From Pseudorasbora parva (taxonomy: Eukaryota; Chordata; Actinopteri; Cypriniformes; Gobionidae), in the NCBI RefSeq assembly GCF_024679245.1, contig NC_090172.1, positions 3,393,946-3,457,945 of the forward strand: 64,000 bases of DNA. The letters run 5' to 3'. A program made the position numbers and the translations under genes. Shown here piece by piece: positions 48,324 through 63,010 of the stretch (positions are counted from its first letter, which is position 1; each line of letters begins with the position of its first letter). The notes below the pieces were generated by a model, which saw nothing but the letters and a program-made list of their open reading frames with translations, was not told the origin of the DNA and made no database searches.

Positions 48324-49480
48324 AGGGGCGGTGAAATGCTGTTTCATGCATACTGAGCTTTTTACACTGTTAAAGACTTGGATTCCCATCCTAAACATAG
48401 ACAAAGTTTCAAAAACTAATGTTGGACGTTTGATGGAGTATTTCTGTGTCAAAAATACTCCTTCCGGTTTCTCACAAGTTTCGGCGAGTTTTTTTCGAGT
48501 ATGGGTCGACTTGACGTTAATAAGAGCGGAAGGTCCTTGTATGGGCCGTACGGGCTCTTCTCCCGGTAGGGTGCGCGCGCGTGTGACTAGAGCACGCTGT
48601 AAACAGTCTCTCAGCTGCAGATCCAGTCGTCCGTGAACGGCGCCGCGCTCCACTTTATTCCTATGGGTGACGTCGAGCGACTTCAACGCTTCAGCACAGC
48701 ATTCCGGTAAGGCAGCGCTGCATTTGAACCGATTTGAACGCAGAAATGACGGGAAGCTTGACAACATCGTTTCAGTTGCGTCTCAAAATGGATTTACACG
48801 CCACTGCTGTCAGGACTTTACCAAATCATACCAAAGAAGTGTGTTTCTGACGGAGCGGTCCCAGCGATAAAGCTTCGATGGTGAGTTAACTTAAACTGCT
48901 TCAAATGTCTCTGCTATTGGCTACCGTCGCATGAGTAAACATCAGTAATAGACAACAATCGCGTGCTTCGTCATTCAAATGCGCTAACGGTTACTCCATT
49001 GTTGTTCTGTGTATAACGTTACAGTATGCTTGCTACTTCTAAGGTCTAGTCGCATACAATAGTCCATAAACCGAATCATGTCCTCATACTCTGCGAGTAA
49101 ACACACAGAAATGTGGAGAGGCCATTAAATACAGTAACTTACATACCACAGAGACGGACGTCCTGCTGTTGCCGTTTCTCCTGTTCAATTTATTTCTCCC
49201 TCAGATTTGATTGTGGATCATTATCTGTATTAGCTGAGATAGATGGGTTTCTCCACGCTTGAGGACGTCACCGCTTTGCGCGCTTGTCATTCTTTAGCTC
49301 CGCCCACTCGATACGCCTCCAGGCGCTCGGTTTTTTCCGGAAAGACTCGGTACAGCCTATATTTCTTTTATAAATATGATAAAACTAAAGACTTTTCGGA
49401 GATATGAAGGATGCAATACTACTCTATAGGTACTCAAGATTGACATGAGATTGACTGAAACTGAGTGTTTCACCCCCCCT
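48324..49480 (+). mobile_element. TTAA-flanked AGGGGCGGTGAAA element, copy 3
   Basis: TTAA at 48320-48323 and 49481-49484, inverted ends as in copies 1 and 2, and body similar to copy 1. The THAP exon is again reduced to its two ends (about 48832-48890). Confidence 0.85.
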
Positions 49481-52165
49481 TTAAAGAACTTAGAAATGCT
49501 GCAGCCAATGAGCAGCCGGCGGGGGCTGGTTGCAGGACGCCTCAACCTCCGCAGTATACTTTTTGGGACAATTAGGGATAGATTCGGAATCTATCGGACA
49601 ACAGTGTAGTTTTCTGGACTGTCCTGATTTTTTCGGGACGTCTGGTCACCCTAAATTATTGACATAATTTTCATTTTTTTGGGTGATGAACGCCCACTCG
49701 TCCCGCAGCGTCGCGTTGCGTAGCGTTTAGACCATTCAGCACGCAGAGTGTTCGCACGCTATCAGCTGACGGCGGAGACGAGGGCAAAGAAACTATATCA
49801 GAGGTGTTTACATACAGTAAGTGTAAAATTATTGTTTTCGGATAGTTGCATGTATTTATTCTGCTCTGCAGTTACAGATTTGACAGCAGAGACCAGGTAA
49901 AGCGCCGTGCTTTTATTAGACTAATAGTTGCAAGTGTGGAATAATAATCTGTGTGCATGAATGTTTGCATATTTCTACTATACCTTATCTGTTTATAATA
50001 ATGCTTTTCTGATTAAGTATAGTTTATATGCCATAATTTTGTTGTTGAGAGTTTATGTAAACAACTAAACACGGTTTGCGCATGCTCAGTCCAGATTCAA
50101 ACAGCCTGTATAGCCTACATGTATTAATATTTAATGCATTTATTGACAGTTTGAATGCTTAGCCCATTTCATGTGATAAACAGTATGCAGTGTATCATTC
50201 ATTCTGCTTTATCAGAAAACAACCACTTTTCTGCATTGACACTTAACGAAATCAAAGTCAACTTGTGTGTGTTGTCAGTAAACTGGTTTACCCTGAGAAT
50301 CCAGAATATCTGAATATACTAAAAACAAAAACATGCATTCTCTCTGTTTCTCGTTTTAAATGTAAATTAAAAGGACAGCACATTAAATCATTGAGGTATG
50401 GTTTTTTTTCAGATGTTGTTGTTTGTTCAGTTTAATGCACACCTTATATATTTTACTGGGGAAAAACAACACAAAGAGAGCGATTTTTATCTTTTAAACG
50501 ATTTGCATTGCTGTTGTGGCTCTTGCATTTCCATAATTGTCCGGGTGGTATTGGTCTTTATTGCATTGACAGAAGACAAATATAAAACGAGTTCTCTCGG
50601 GACATGGCGAGCAGTGAAGAGACTTGACTGAAAGTTTTGTTTGTCATAAAAGGTAGCCAAAGAGATGGTCATGGCAACAGAATAATTCAGTGATGAGCCT
50701 CTGGCTCATGTGACATTACTTTGTGGCCTTTGTGAGGCTGGTTTTACACCTGGGGGTTAATTTACACTGCGACTTAAGGGCTTCTTTTCTTCTCTACCTG
50801 ATCTTCAGCTCCTTTGCACTCAAAGGACACCAAGCCCTTGACAAACCAGTTGGGTGTTTTTAGTAGGACATTAAATATTATTTCCATTAATAAATCTTGT
50901 TTCCACTCCATGCATGAAAATATTTGACCCTCCCTGTTTTTATTCTAGCTTTAATCCGCAGAAACTCATTGTGCAAGCTGTTTTTCTCAGCAATTTAAAT
51001 ATCAGTAGCCTATATCCACAATTAAAATGCAGATCACACTAAAAGCAGAAATCCCTGCCATGCAAATAAATGCTTTATAAAATCAGTGTCTAGATGTGGA
51101 AATTTAGCTCTTCTATGCGATAGGATCCATCTACAATTGTTTGCGTTTTCTTCCCCTTCTGGATCTACATCAGGCTTTCCGCAGGTCTTAAAAAAGTCTT
51201 AAGTTGACCGTCTACAATTTAAGGCTTTAAAATGTCTTAAACTGAAGAATAAAGTCTTAAATTCAATATCGTGGCAATCAGTTAGGGCCCTATGATTTCC
51301 ACGATGCAGAAAACTGGTACTGAGTCACAGAATCCATTCATTAATATTGAATTTAATGGAGAATGTCACAAAATGTATCAAATTTTGGATTAATAAATCA
51401 GAATACTTAAAGTGACAGAACACCCAAAAATGGCAATGCTGTCATCATTTACTGACCCTCGTGTGAATAAGGCATTCACCCCAAAATGGAAAGCACAGTA
51501 TTTGGTAAAAAAAAAAACACATGCATCATATGGCCCTATTTTTGTTTTTGTTTTGTTAAAATTTTAATAAATTGCTGTTAAATTGTACATGCTTCATGAT
51601 TTAAATTATTTAGACTTGCTTTTTGGCTAATAACATTAATTTAACCATTAAAACGGATTAAAATAAAAAACTAAAATGGATTTCATAGGGCCTAGATTGT
51701 AACGCTCGGGCGTGAAGATGATGATGATGATGAGGATATGGTAAAGGTAATACAAGGTTTATTAACAAAGAAGAAGGCAAGGTGCGCTACAGTGTGCACT
51801 TTAACACAGACAAATGAAAAATACAGCTGTGATTAATGTGATCAGTGTCCATGGTGATAGATTGTTGTGGGAAAATAGAAGAAAGAAAGACATAAAACAA
51901 ACAGAATGTGGTTGCGAAACAGATAAATATTGCATGCAATATCTAAACATCCTTAAATCAAGATACATTTACTTGACATGCAAAATGAAGAAATTAAGTC
52001 TTGTCTTCTGAGATATTGAACAAAATGAAGTGAGTTTCTAAGTAAAAAAAAGTGAGTAGCCTACAATTTTATTTATATAGCACTTTTAACTCTACAATGC
52101 ACAACATGCGTTACACAATAAAAACACAATCATTGAAATACATAATGAAGAGATACACACAATAC
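49481..52165. other. Non-coding spacer left of the young LTR element
   Basis: 49690-49830 is CpG-rich and ends near a donor-like ACA|GTAAGT (49817), a possible but unlinked 5' exon. 51696 onward (TTGTAACGCTCGGGCG) is a repeat end; 52060-52090 looks like a reversed LINE tail, the target of the LTR element. Confidence 0.4.
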
Positions 52166-53174
52166 TGTAAGACTGAAAAAACTAGTATATGCCGAAATGT
52201 CTGAATGAAGAACAAAGACTCTCTGAGAAAATAAGGAAATTAACATCTGAACTGTCCCTCACACACCACTGGAGACGCAAGTCTCACCTCACTATCAGCT
52301 AATCTACATCTTTCCCTATTGACTCCCTCTCCCCCAATTCATTCCCTCTCTCATGCTGAGATCACTGAAAATGCATCCAGAATCTCTATATTACAATGTC
52401 AATCCACACGATCGAGTATCATATGTGTTTGATATCATTTGAAATGTCTCAGTGCGACTGGTACAAATATCTCAACTCCACAGAAGTAAACTAGAACATC
52501 ATAAATGTTTTAAGGGTTTAAAGATATCTTTCCTTGGTGTATGGTGGGTGTGGCTTTCAGCCATTTGGCCTCTCTTCTAATCAGGTCTATAGGACCTGAT
52601 CAATGCAAATTCCTATTGTTAACTGGTGTTTCCATTTGAAAGAGTTTCAAATGGTTCTGGGTATGTATCTGGTTTTGGGTATTTAAGGAAATGTTGCAAA
52701 GAGCTCAGGGCTCGATACTGTACTCAGGTCAGCCCGTAATGCTGGACGTTTTAACCCATGCAGCATTATGTAACCTTGATAAGTCTGGTATACATCTCAT
52801 TCTTTACTTTAGGGTATTTGATGTGAAGTATACCTTTGAATTGATTATGTAATTGGCGTTATACATTTACCTGATTGTTAATAAATTGTTATACTTTGAT
52901 TGATTCTGACTTGCTCTGGAATTATTCAGGTTATGAACGGACATAATTTCAACAAAGGGTTAAACGGAATAATTAAATGTGTAGTTAAACTATTAAATAT
53001 AAATGACCAAATAACCAATTGGCATTCTAACCTAAATTCTAAATTATAATTAAATGGAGTCAGATAACGAAGAATTGGAATAAAATCCCCTTTTCCCCGC
53101 TGAAAAGACGAACGCGCAGCGAACTTCACCCGCCGATCGTTAGCCTCCATTGGGACGATTTGGGCGGCCTTACA
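52166..53174 (+). repeat. 5' LTR of the young element
   Basis: Contains a TATA-like TATTTAAGG at 52680 and an AATAAA at 52880-52885, a plausible U3-R layout. Confidence 0.93.
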
Positions 53175-53178
53175 ATTT

Positions 53179-53198
53179 GGTGACCCGGCGACGTGATG
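53179..53198 (+). promoter_or_regulatory. Primer-binding site, tRNA-Trp-like
   Basis: Starts four bases after the LTR end. TGGTGACCC and GACGTGAT match the alpharetroviral tRNA-Trp site but are separated by extra bases, so priming efficiency is uncertain. Confidence 0.55.
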
Positions 53199-53440
53199 TT
53201 GCAACTCTCTTACGAGCAACGTCTTTTCAGTGAAGTATTGGATTTTAAAAACCAACAAGAGGTTTGAGCTTCTCTTTCTTCAACTGCTGTGGTAAGTACA
53301 TTTTCATTGCCTTTTAGAACTGTTGAGGGAAAGTTTATCTGCAACTCACACATATAGACACATTTATAGAACGGGTCGGTATACCCACTATAGATCGGAA
53401 CCGTAGAAATCCGATATTGTGTAAGAATTAGACGTGAAAC

Positions 53441-54856
53441 ATGACTTTCCAGGGACAGCACAGCTGTAGTGTAGATGAGGAAATTATGGGAATACTAGGC
53501 GTACAACTACAAGATCTCCTCTTTCAATTAAGCGACAAAGGATTTAACATGAAGTGGACCAATAACGAAATTATATCCTGGTATTCTGCTAAGGGCGCGC
53601 AACTAAAATCAAAATCAAAATACAAGAGAATTCCCGCTGCAATTGTTTATTTGCTTCGTTGTAACGACCTCAAAACAATGGCCGAGAATGAACGAACGAT
53701 AACAAATATCAAAGAAATTGAAAAATTGCGATCGGACGAATTACAAAAGTTAAGAGCAAAAGTCGAAGCGGCAGAATACGAGCAACGAGGGTGGGCTAGA
53801 CAGCGCGAAGAAATGGCAACAAAAATCGATCAGCTCCAAAGAAAACTGCAAACCGGCAATAACTACATATCTGCTCTCGAAGACTGTTGCGATAATGTAG
53901 GATTTCCAGTAGCCGCAGTTAAACAAGCAGCACTGGATGACATTTGTGATCTTGAGAATCAAAATGATGATGATGCCGCATTAACATACAAGCCACAGAG
54001 AGAAACTCGTAACCGAGCTCCTGTGTTAAGACACGATGAGCCAAAAGAACAATGCCCGGTAAAGACTCGCACAAAGTGTAATGACAAACTCCAAAAGAAG
54101 TCAAAACCTGCTGCAAAAACTGAGACTTTAAACTTCAGAGATTGTAAAAGTCTACGTAATGTGGAACCATTTCAATCATTAAGTCTAGGTGCTAGATGTA
54201 AAGAAGTGGATTCTAAAAACACAGAAGCAGAAAAGTCTAAGGCAAAGATTCAAGATCTTCAAACACAGCTAAATAAATTACTAACTGAGCTGTTAGCCCT
54301 GACTGAGAAGTGTAAAAATCAAGAGGAGACCATTGCAGATCTCAAGGCTGAACTAGTAGCTAAAAAGTTCATGCCTCCCAAAACGCTTAACAGTGATGGG
54401 ACTAAAAAGCATGTTCATTTCTTAGATGAGGTGACTTGCTCTAATGAATCTGAAATGTTTAGTTCAGAAAATGCATGTGCAACTCGAGGAAGTGTGCCTA
54501 TTTCAGTTCTTAAGGTGATGCAGCACTGCAATAGCCCAGAGTCATGTACCAGACCGCATGGTGCTCAAGCATTAGAGAGTCATGAAAATCCTCAAACTCC
54601 AGGAGAACAAAGCAGTCAAACCTATGGCAAAGAGAACAGGTTTTGCAGTTCCTGTCAGAAAATAGGCCATTCAGAGGTAACATGCTGGTCATTGGGCAGG
54701 GGTCGACCGCCACCTTATTTTCAGAAAAACAGGAAATTCCTTTCTAAGGGTAAAGATAATCGCTCATTTGAAGGTACAACTCTCAGTGAGCTAACTGCAT
54801 TGTTCATGCAAGGTCTTCACCTATTAACCTCACTTGCTGGTGGGCTAGTAGCCTAA
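53441..54856 (+). CDS. gag-like protein of the young LTR element
   Basis: 471 codons, uninterrupted. The N-terminal ~75 residues are a compact basic domain. Strong coiled-coil-like heptads rich in Lys/Glu/Leu follow at about 83-135 and again at about 262-305. A CX2CX3GHX4C zinc knuckle lies at residues 402-415, followed by a basic Gly/Arg/Pro stretch. Zinc knuckle plus position after an LTR and primer site mark it as a capsid/nucleic-acid-binding polyprotein. I cannot assign a named genus. No protease or pol follows in any frame. A donor-like GTAAGT at 53292 precedes the ORF. Confidence 0.75.
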   Translation: MTFQGQHSCSVDEEIMGILGVQLQDLLFQLSDKGFNMKWTNNEIISWYSAKGAQLKSKSKYKRIPAAIVYLLRCNDLKTMAENERTITNIKEIEKLRSDELQKLRAKVEAAEYEQRGWARQREEMATKIDQLQRKLQTGNNYISALEDCCDNVGFPVAAVKQAALDDICDLENQNDDDAALTYKPQRETRNRAPVLRHDEPKEQCPVKTRTKCNDKLQKKSKPAAKTETLNFRDCKSLRNVEPFQSLSLGARCKEVDSKNTEAEKSKAKIQDLQTQLNKLLTELLALTEKCKNQEETIADLKAELVAKKFMPPKTLNSDGTKKHVHFLDEVTCSNESEMFSSENACATRGSVPISVLKVMQHCNSPESCTRPHGAQALESHENPQTPGEQSSQTYGKENRFCSSCQKIGHSEVTCWSLGRGRPPPYFQKNRKFLSKGKDNRSFEGTTLSELTALFMQGLHLLTSLAGGLVA

Positions 54857-55246
54857 TAGCAATGAGTTTAATAGTTAAAACATCCAAATTGCAGTGATCC
54901 TGCTTGTATTTTCAAATTTGTAATTGTAAATAAACGTGCGCATTGAACACACATAGTTGTTTGTGTTAATAAAAACACCTAGGCTATTTAAGTTTATTCT
55001 TTAAAAAAAAAACAAGATTGCTTTACTGTAAGTGTATGAAACACTTAGGATAAAGGTTGTAGATGCTATGCATTCTAGACCATGTATCTTGTAAAAACAG
55101 AATAAATGTGTTTCTATGTTGAATTTGTTTGTCTCCCATGTGGAGCATAGAATTGCCATGTGGCTACAGTGTTATTTACAATTGCATTAACCATGAAAAT
55201 ACTATAACGTATGTTGTGTTAATAACTCAGGTGATCATGTACATCC

Positions 55247-56762
55247 ATGACACCACAAGACTACGCTCAGGTTAGTAACATGGACTAAAACACAGTTTTT
55301 CGGTGGAGCATTAAAGCACACCAGGCTGATGTTTTAGAGCTCCGACTAACACATTGGCGTTCAGATACGTAGACTTGGACTGCGGGTTGAAAGACTAAAG
55401 ACGTCTTCCGTTTAGAACAATAACAAATTGTTAGACCAATCTAAATAGGGCAACCCTAATTCCTGATTGTTGTAATCTTGCTCTAAATTACGTAGACGTG
55501 GAAAACCACGGCATGATTATAGAAAGTCACCATTAGAGATAGTAAGTTGGTCACTTGATTCTGTGGTGGTGGTCATGGGCCTCTGAATAAAAGCAATTTA
55601 CATTAATTACGAGAATTCAAATCCAAGGGGACTGAACAAAAATATCTTGGAATGATCAACGTGTAGCACGGGCGTCCAAGATATCAGTCGTATAGCCTCT
55701 ACTGAATGACCAAGACTGACGAGTTTGCGAAAGAGATTGTACTCTGACCGGTGCGAGACTCAATGTTATCGGAATCTTGATTACTGAGTATAACACAATG
55801 TATAAGAATTGAATTGAAAGAAAATAGAAACCTAAAGTTAATGATTAACATAATCATTTAAAACCTTTTCATTTTATGGAGTCAGATGAAATAACGAGGT
55901 AATACATATAAATACATGTATTGGATTTAATGTTGTTGTGTTGCATTGGTTCAATTCCCAGTGCCAAAAGGGAGGGGTTGTGCTGTTATCTTTTGCCTTT
56001 ACAAGAACACAGCTAGAGCTACATGTGTGGCACTGATAATAGCAAACCAATTCACCGTCACCGAGGTGCAACACCTAAAATGCAGAAGTACCTAATTTTT
56101 TTTAAAGGTCACAGAGACCTCAATTAATCAAATGTGTGTGTGACATCGTAAGCAGACAACACCAAAACAGGTGAATTAATTTCTGCCCACAGATCTGACT
56201 GTAAAGAGAGCAACTGGAAATAAAGCCATGGGAACCAACCCATTGGAATTCATGACAATATGAGCGATAAAAGCTCTGATTAATTCAGAAAAATTCTCCA
56301 GCAGAACTGGGGTCTCTAATGCTCACAGCAGACTGTGAAGGCTTGACTGTAAGAACAGTTTTAAGGTGTCACACACTTTACTAAAACAACAGCAACAATT
56401 CAGACCTGGCCGATGAAACTCTGTTTCATGTGACAGCCAGGATGAAAATTGCATCAGGCATAATAGTGCCATTCAAATAAGTCCAAACCTGACTGTGAAG
56501 CTGTTGATAATGTCAGAATTAACTGTGATTCTCTGCATTATTTTTGTCTCAGGTTTACAACTGCAATTCCTTGGAGAATGGACGCTGGAAAGGGGCTAAC
56601 ACCCCAAAGTGGGCAAACTCAACAATGGAATTGTCAGAGCAACTTGAAATGAGGGAGATGGGTGCGAATACACTTGATGGGGTCATTCACACTTCACAAA
56701 ATGTATACATGATCTCCCAGTGTAGCACTGGAACTAAATTTTGCAACACAGATTGTTATTGA
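55247..56762 (+). other. Possible spliced small ORF in the 3' half of the young LTR element
   Basis: An eight-codon ATG exon (55247-55270, donor CAG|GTTAGT) and a 70-codon frame after acceptor tttgtctcag (56553-56762) are in the same phase. Such an arrangement could make a small accessory protein, but there is no family match, and chance splice signals are common. Confidence 0.25.
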
Positions 56763-57055
56763 TAAGACTCCACCCATCTCCCAAAAACAAACACAGAACA
56801 CACACTTTCTTCACTACACCCTCATATCACCTGAAACAGATCAAATCTATCCAGGTTGTACACTACACATCATAGATGGCATAGAGTCCAAAAGTGTTAC
56901 TTCACTAAAGATCTATTGTCCATCTTTTCACACCAACAGATCCAAATAGCTTCAAACACACAGGACAGTAGAGTTGGTCACATGATGACAGTCTATTAAA
57001 GACACACATAGCAAACGCTATTCACTACATCCTACCAACTCATAGGACTGCTCAC

Positions 57056-57084
57056 TCACACACACACACACACACACAGACACA

Positions 57085-57122
<38 letters not shown>
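57056..57122 (+). repeat. (CA)n microsatellite
   Basis: About 30 CA units with two interruptions, inside the young LTR element. Confidence 0.95.
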
Positions 57123-57126
<4 letters not shown>

Positions 57127-58050
57127 CCACACTCTCACACACACACTGTGACAAGGAATACACAATCCACATTATTGTAGGACTAAACATATTTAGATCT
57201 GCCTTAATTGCATTGGAAGATTCCTAAACAAACACAGTGGTTATTATATATATATGTATATCTTCATAATTGTGATTGAATATTATTGATGTTATTATTA
57301 TATGCATATCATCTATTTTAATATATAAACTGCACTGACTTTTTGCTGCATTTCCTTAGGTAATCCAGACCAAGAATACTTAAATTCCGCTGTCACTTTA
57401 TCCCAGTGATAGTGAAGAATTAGGTGATTAAATATATTTAATCCACCCCACCAATTATGACCTTGAAAAACACTTGAGAGAAGGTGTACCAATCGCACTG
57501 CTGACATGAACCCACATTGTTTTTTCTTTTATGTTTTCTTGCATTATATGTTCTTATGCATTTCTCTACGGTTTTAAGTTCATCAGTGTTCAGTCGTTAA
57601 GTGGACATTAAGACTCTTTTCAGGTGTCAACTACGGAGAAGCCTTCCACCTATTGAAATCTACCCAGTGAACCACACCATTGGAGGTGTGAGGATTACAC
57701 AAGGAGCGTCAGATTATCGGGAAGGTGCAGAAGCAGAAGCTTCCCCATGAAGAAGTGACACGTTAACTGAACATTCACCAAGGTCCGAGACTGACTCTAT
57801 GAACATGCTGTGCTGAACCACAGGTAGAACACCTGAACACATTCACCCACCAGCTGAAACTCAAGCTACACACACCTGGTGAGACGGTGTCCTGCAGGTG
57901 AACAAAGAACCTTCCAAAGGGCTCTGCAGCTGCTAAGACAATTTCGTCATCTCAAGGATTGAACCAACGTCTAACCAACGTCTAACCAACGTCTAACAGT
58001 GATCCCATAGGACCACCAGAGTTTGACCCATTGGGATCAAGAGGTGGAAC

Positions 58051-59059
58051 TGTAAGACTGAAAAAACTAGTATATGCCGAAATGTCTGAATGAAGAACAA
58101 AGACTCTCTGAGAAAATAAGGAAATTAACATCTGAACTGTCCCTCACACACCACTGGAGACGCAAGTCTCACCTCACTATCAGCTAATCTACATCTTTCC
58201 CTATTGACTCCCTCTCCCCCAATTCATTCCCTCTCTCATGCTGAGATCACTGAAAATGCATCCAGAATCTCTATATTACAATGTCAATCCACACGATCGA
58301 GTATCATATGTGTTTGATATCATTTGAAATGTCTCAGTGCGACTGGTACAAATATCTCAACTCCACAGAAGTAAACTAGAACATCATAAATGTTTTAAGG
58401 GTTTAAAGATATCTTTCCTTGGTGTATGGTGGGTGTGGCTTTCAGCCATTTGGCCTCTCTTCTAATCAGGTCTATAGGACCTGATCAATGCAAATTCCTA
58501 TTGTTAACTGGTGTTTCCATTTGAAAGAGTTTCAAATGGTTCTGGGTATGTATCTGGTTTTGGGTATTTAAGGAAATGTTGCAAAGAGCTCAGGGCTCGA
58601 TACTGTACTCAGGTCAGCCCGTAATGCTGGACGTTTTAACCCATGCAGCATTATGTAACCTTGATAAGTCTGGTATACATCTCATTCTTTACTTTAGGGT
58701 ATTTGATGTGAAGTATACCTTTGAATTGATTATGTAATTGGCGTTATACATTTACCTGATTGTTAATAAATTGTTATACTTTGATTGATTCTGACTTGCT
58801 CTGGAATTATTCAGGTTATGAACGGACATAATTTCAACAAAGGGTTAAACGGAATAATTAAATGTGTAGTTAAACTATTAAATATAAATGACCAAATAAC
58901 CAATTGGCATTCTAACCTAAATTCTAAATTATAATTAAATGGAGTCAGATAACGAGGAATTGGAATAAAATCCCCTTTTCCCCGCTGAAAAGACGAACGC
59001 GCAGCGAACTTCACCCGCCGATCGTTAGCCTCCATTGGGACGATTTGGGCGGCCTTACA
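58051..59059 (+). repeat. 3' LTR of the young element
   Basis: Same length as the 5' LTR; one substitution noticed. Confidence 0.93.
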
Positions 59060-59558
59060 ATACAAAATATAAAGTATACACAAAAGACATCACTGAACAC
59101 TAGAAGCACGTCTAAGACATTCAAACACAGATACACATTAAAATGTTCTAACATTATCCTTAAAACAAGAACACATCTGTCAATGGATATGAAAATATTT
59201 GTATTAAGTTGATTTTTCTGAACCCTGAAAAAGAACATCACTTTCTTTGCAGTGTAGAGAAGGTTTAGTAAAAGTTATTTAAATATTGTAGTGTTTGGGA
59301 GTATAGCTGTTCAAACTTTAAGCTATTTTGTCAAATTTAATTTAAAAGTCGTTGAAATTTGTTGGGAATTGCTAATTCTGTGCTTCATGCAGAGAACATA
59401 TTGTTGTATTGTGTTCCCTTCAGTTTATTCCTTCGTTTTTTTCTTGAATTGGTCTTAAATGTACCTTCATAACACCTGCAGAAACCCTGGACATGTACTT
59501 ACTAAAGGGTTAGGGTTTGGCTGAGGGTTAGCTGTGATTATGCATAATTTACGGCATG

Positions 59559-59578
59559 TAACAATGACATTGCAAAAT
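59559..59578 (+). promoter_or_regulatory. Antioxidant response element (Nrf2/small Maf site) upstream of nqo1
   Basis: The 20 bases match every position of the extended consensus TMANNRTGAYNNNGCRWWWW, with core ATGACATTGCA. It lies about 270 bp before the nqo1 ATG. NQO1 is the textbook ARE-driven gene, so position and gene agree. A CCAAT box sits at 59680-59684 between the ARE and the exon. Confidence 0.7.
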
Positions 59579-59844
59579 CAAGTGTTGTTTAAATTGGGTC
59601 ATGTGTTATTTCACACAGAGCGGCATTCCATTAACACCCATATTTAACCAGATTGCCACCGAGATGTCCCTTCATTTGACCAATCATTCAACCCGCCTTA
59701 CAGGTTATACACTAACTGAAACCTGAGAGGAAATCAGACACCGCTTCGCACGCGAGCGCTGGAAGAGTGAGAAGAGCAGCTCGAACGAAAGCCAAACACT
59801 TTTCTCTCTTCATCCCGCTGCACAGTTGGAGATTGCATGCAACA

Positions 59845-63010
<3,166 letters not shown>

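Larger units (their letters stand above)
54857..58050 (+). other. Non-coding or unrecognised 3' interior of the young LTR element
   Basis: No frame above about 75 codons. Contains (CA)n at 57056-57122 and several acceptor-like sites (56552, 57623). It may hold packaging signals or a captured non-coding segment. Confidence 0.6.
52166..59059 (+). mobile_element. Young endogenous retrovirus-like LTR element with gag-like ORF and no pol
   Basis: LTRs 52166-53174 and 58051-59059, both 1009 bp, start TGTAAG and end CTTACA. The target duplication ATAC sits at 52162-52165 and 59060-59063. I see one difference between the LTRs (A at 53071, G at 58956), implying recent insertion. A primer-binding-like TGGTGACCC...GACGTGAT follows the 5' LTR (53179 onward) and resembles the tRNA-Trp type. 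A purine-rich stretch precedes the 3' LTR. The only long frame is the gag-like one. No protease, reverse transcriptase or integrase motif was found in the 3.2 kb after it, so movement needs help in trans. Confidence 0.92.

Noticed and set aside
49690..49820. CpG-rich first exon of an unknown gene
   Set aside because: Donor-like site present, but no downstream exon or coding potential could be linked.
57313..57507. Minus-strand 64-codon ORF in the young LTR element
   Set aside because: Antisense to the element, with no motif or family resemblance.
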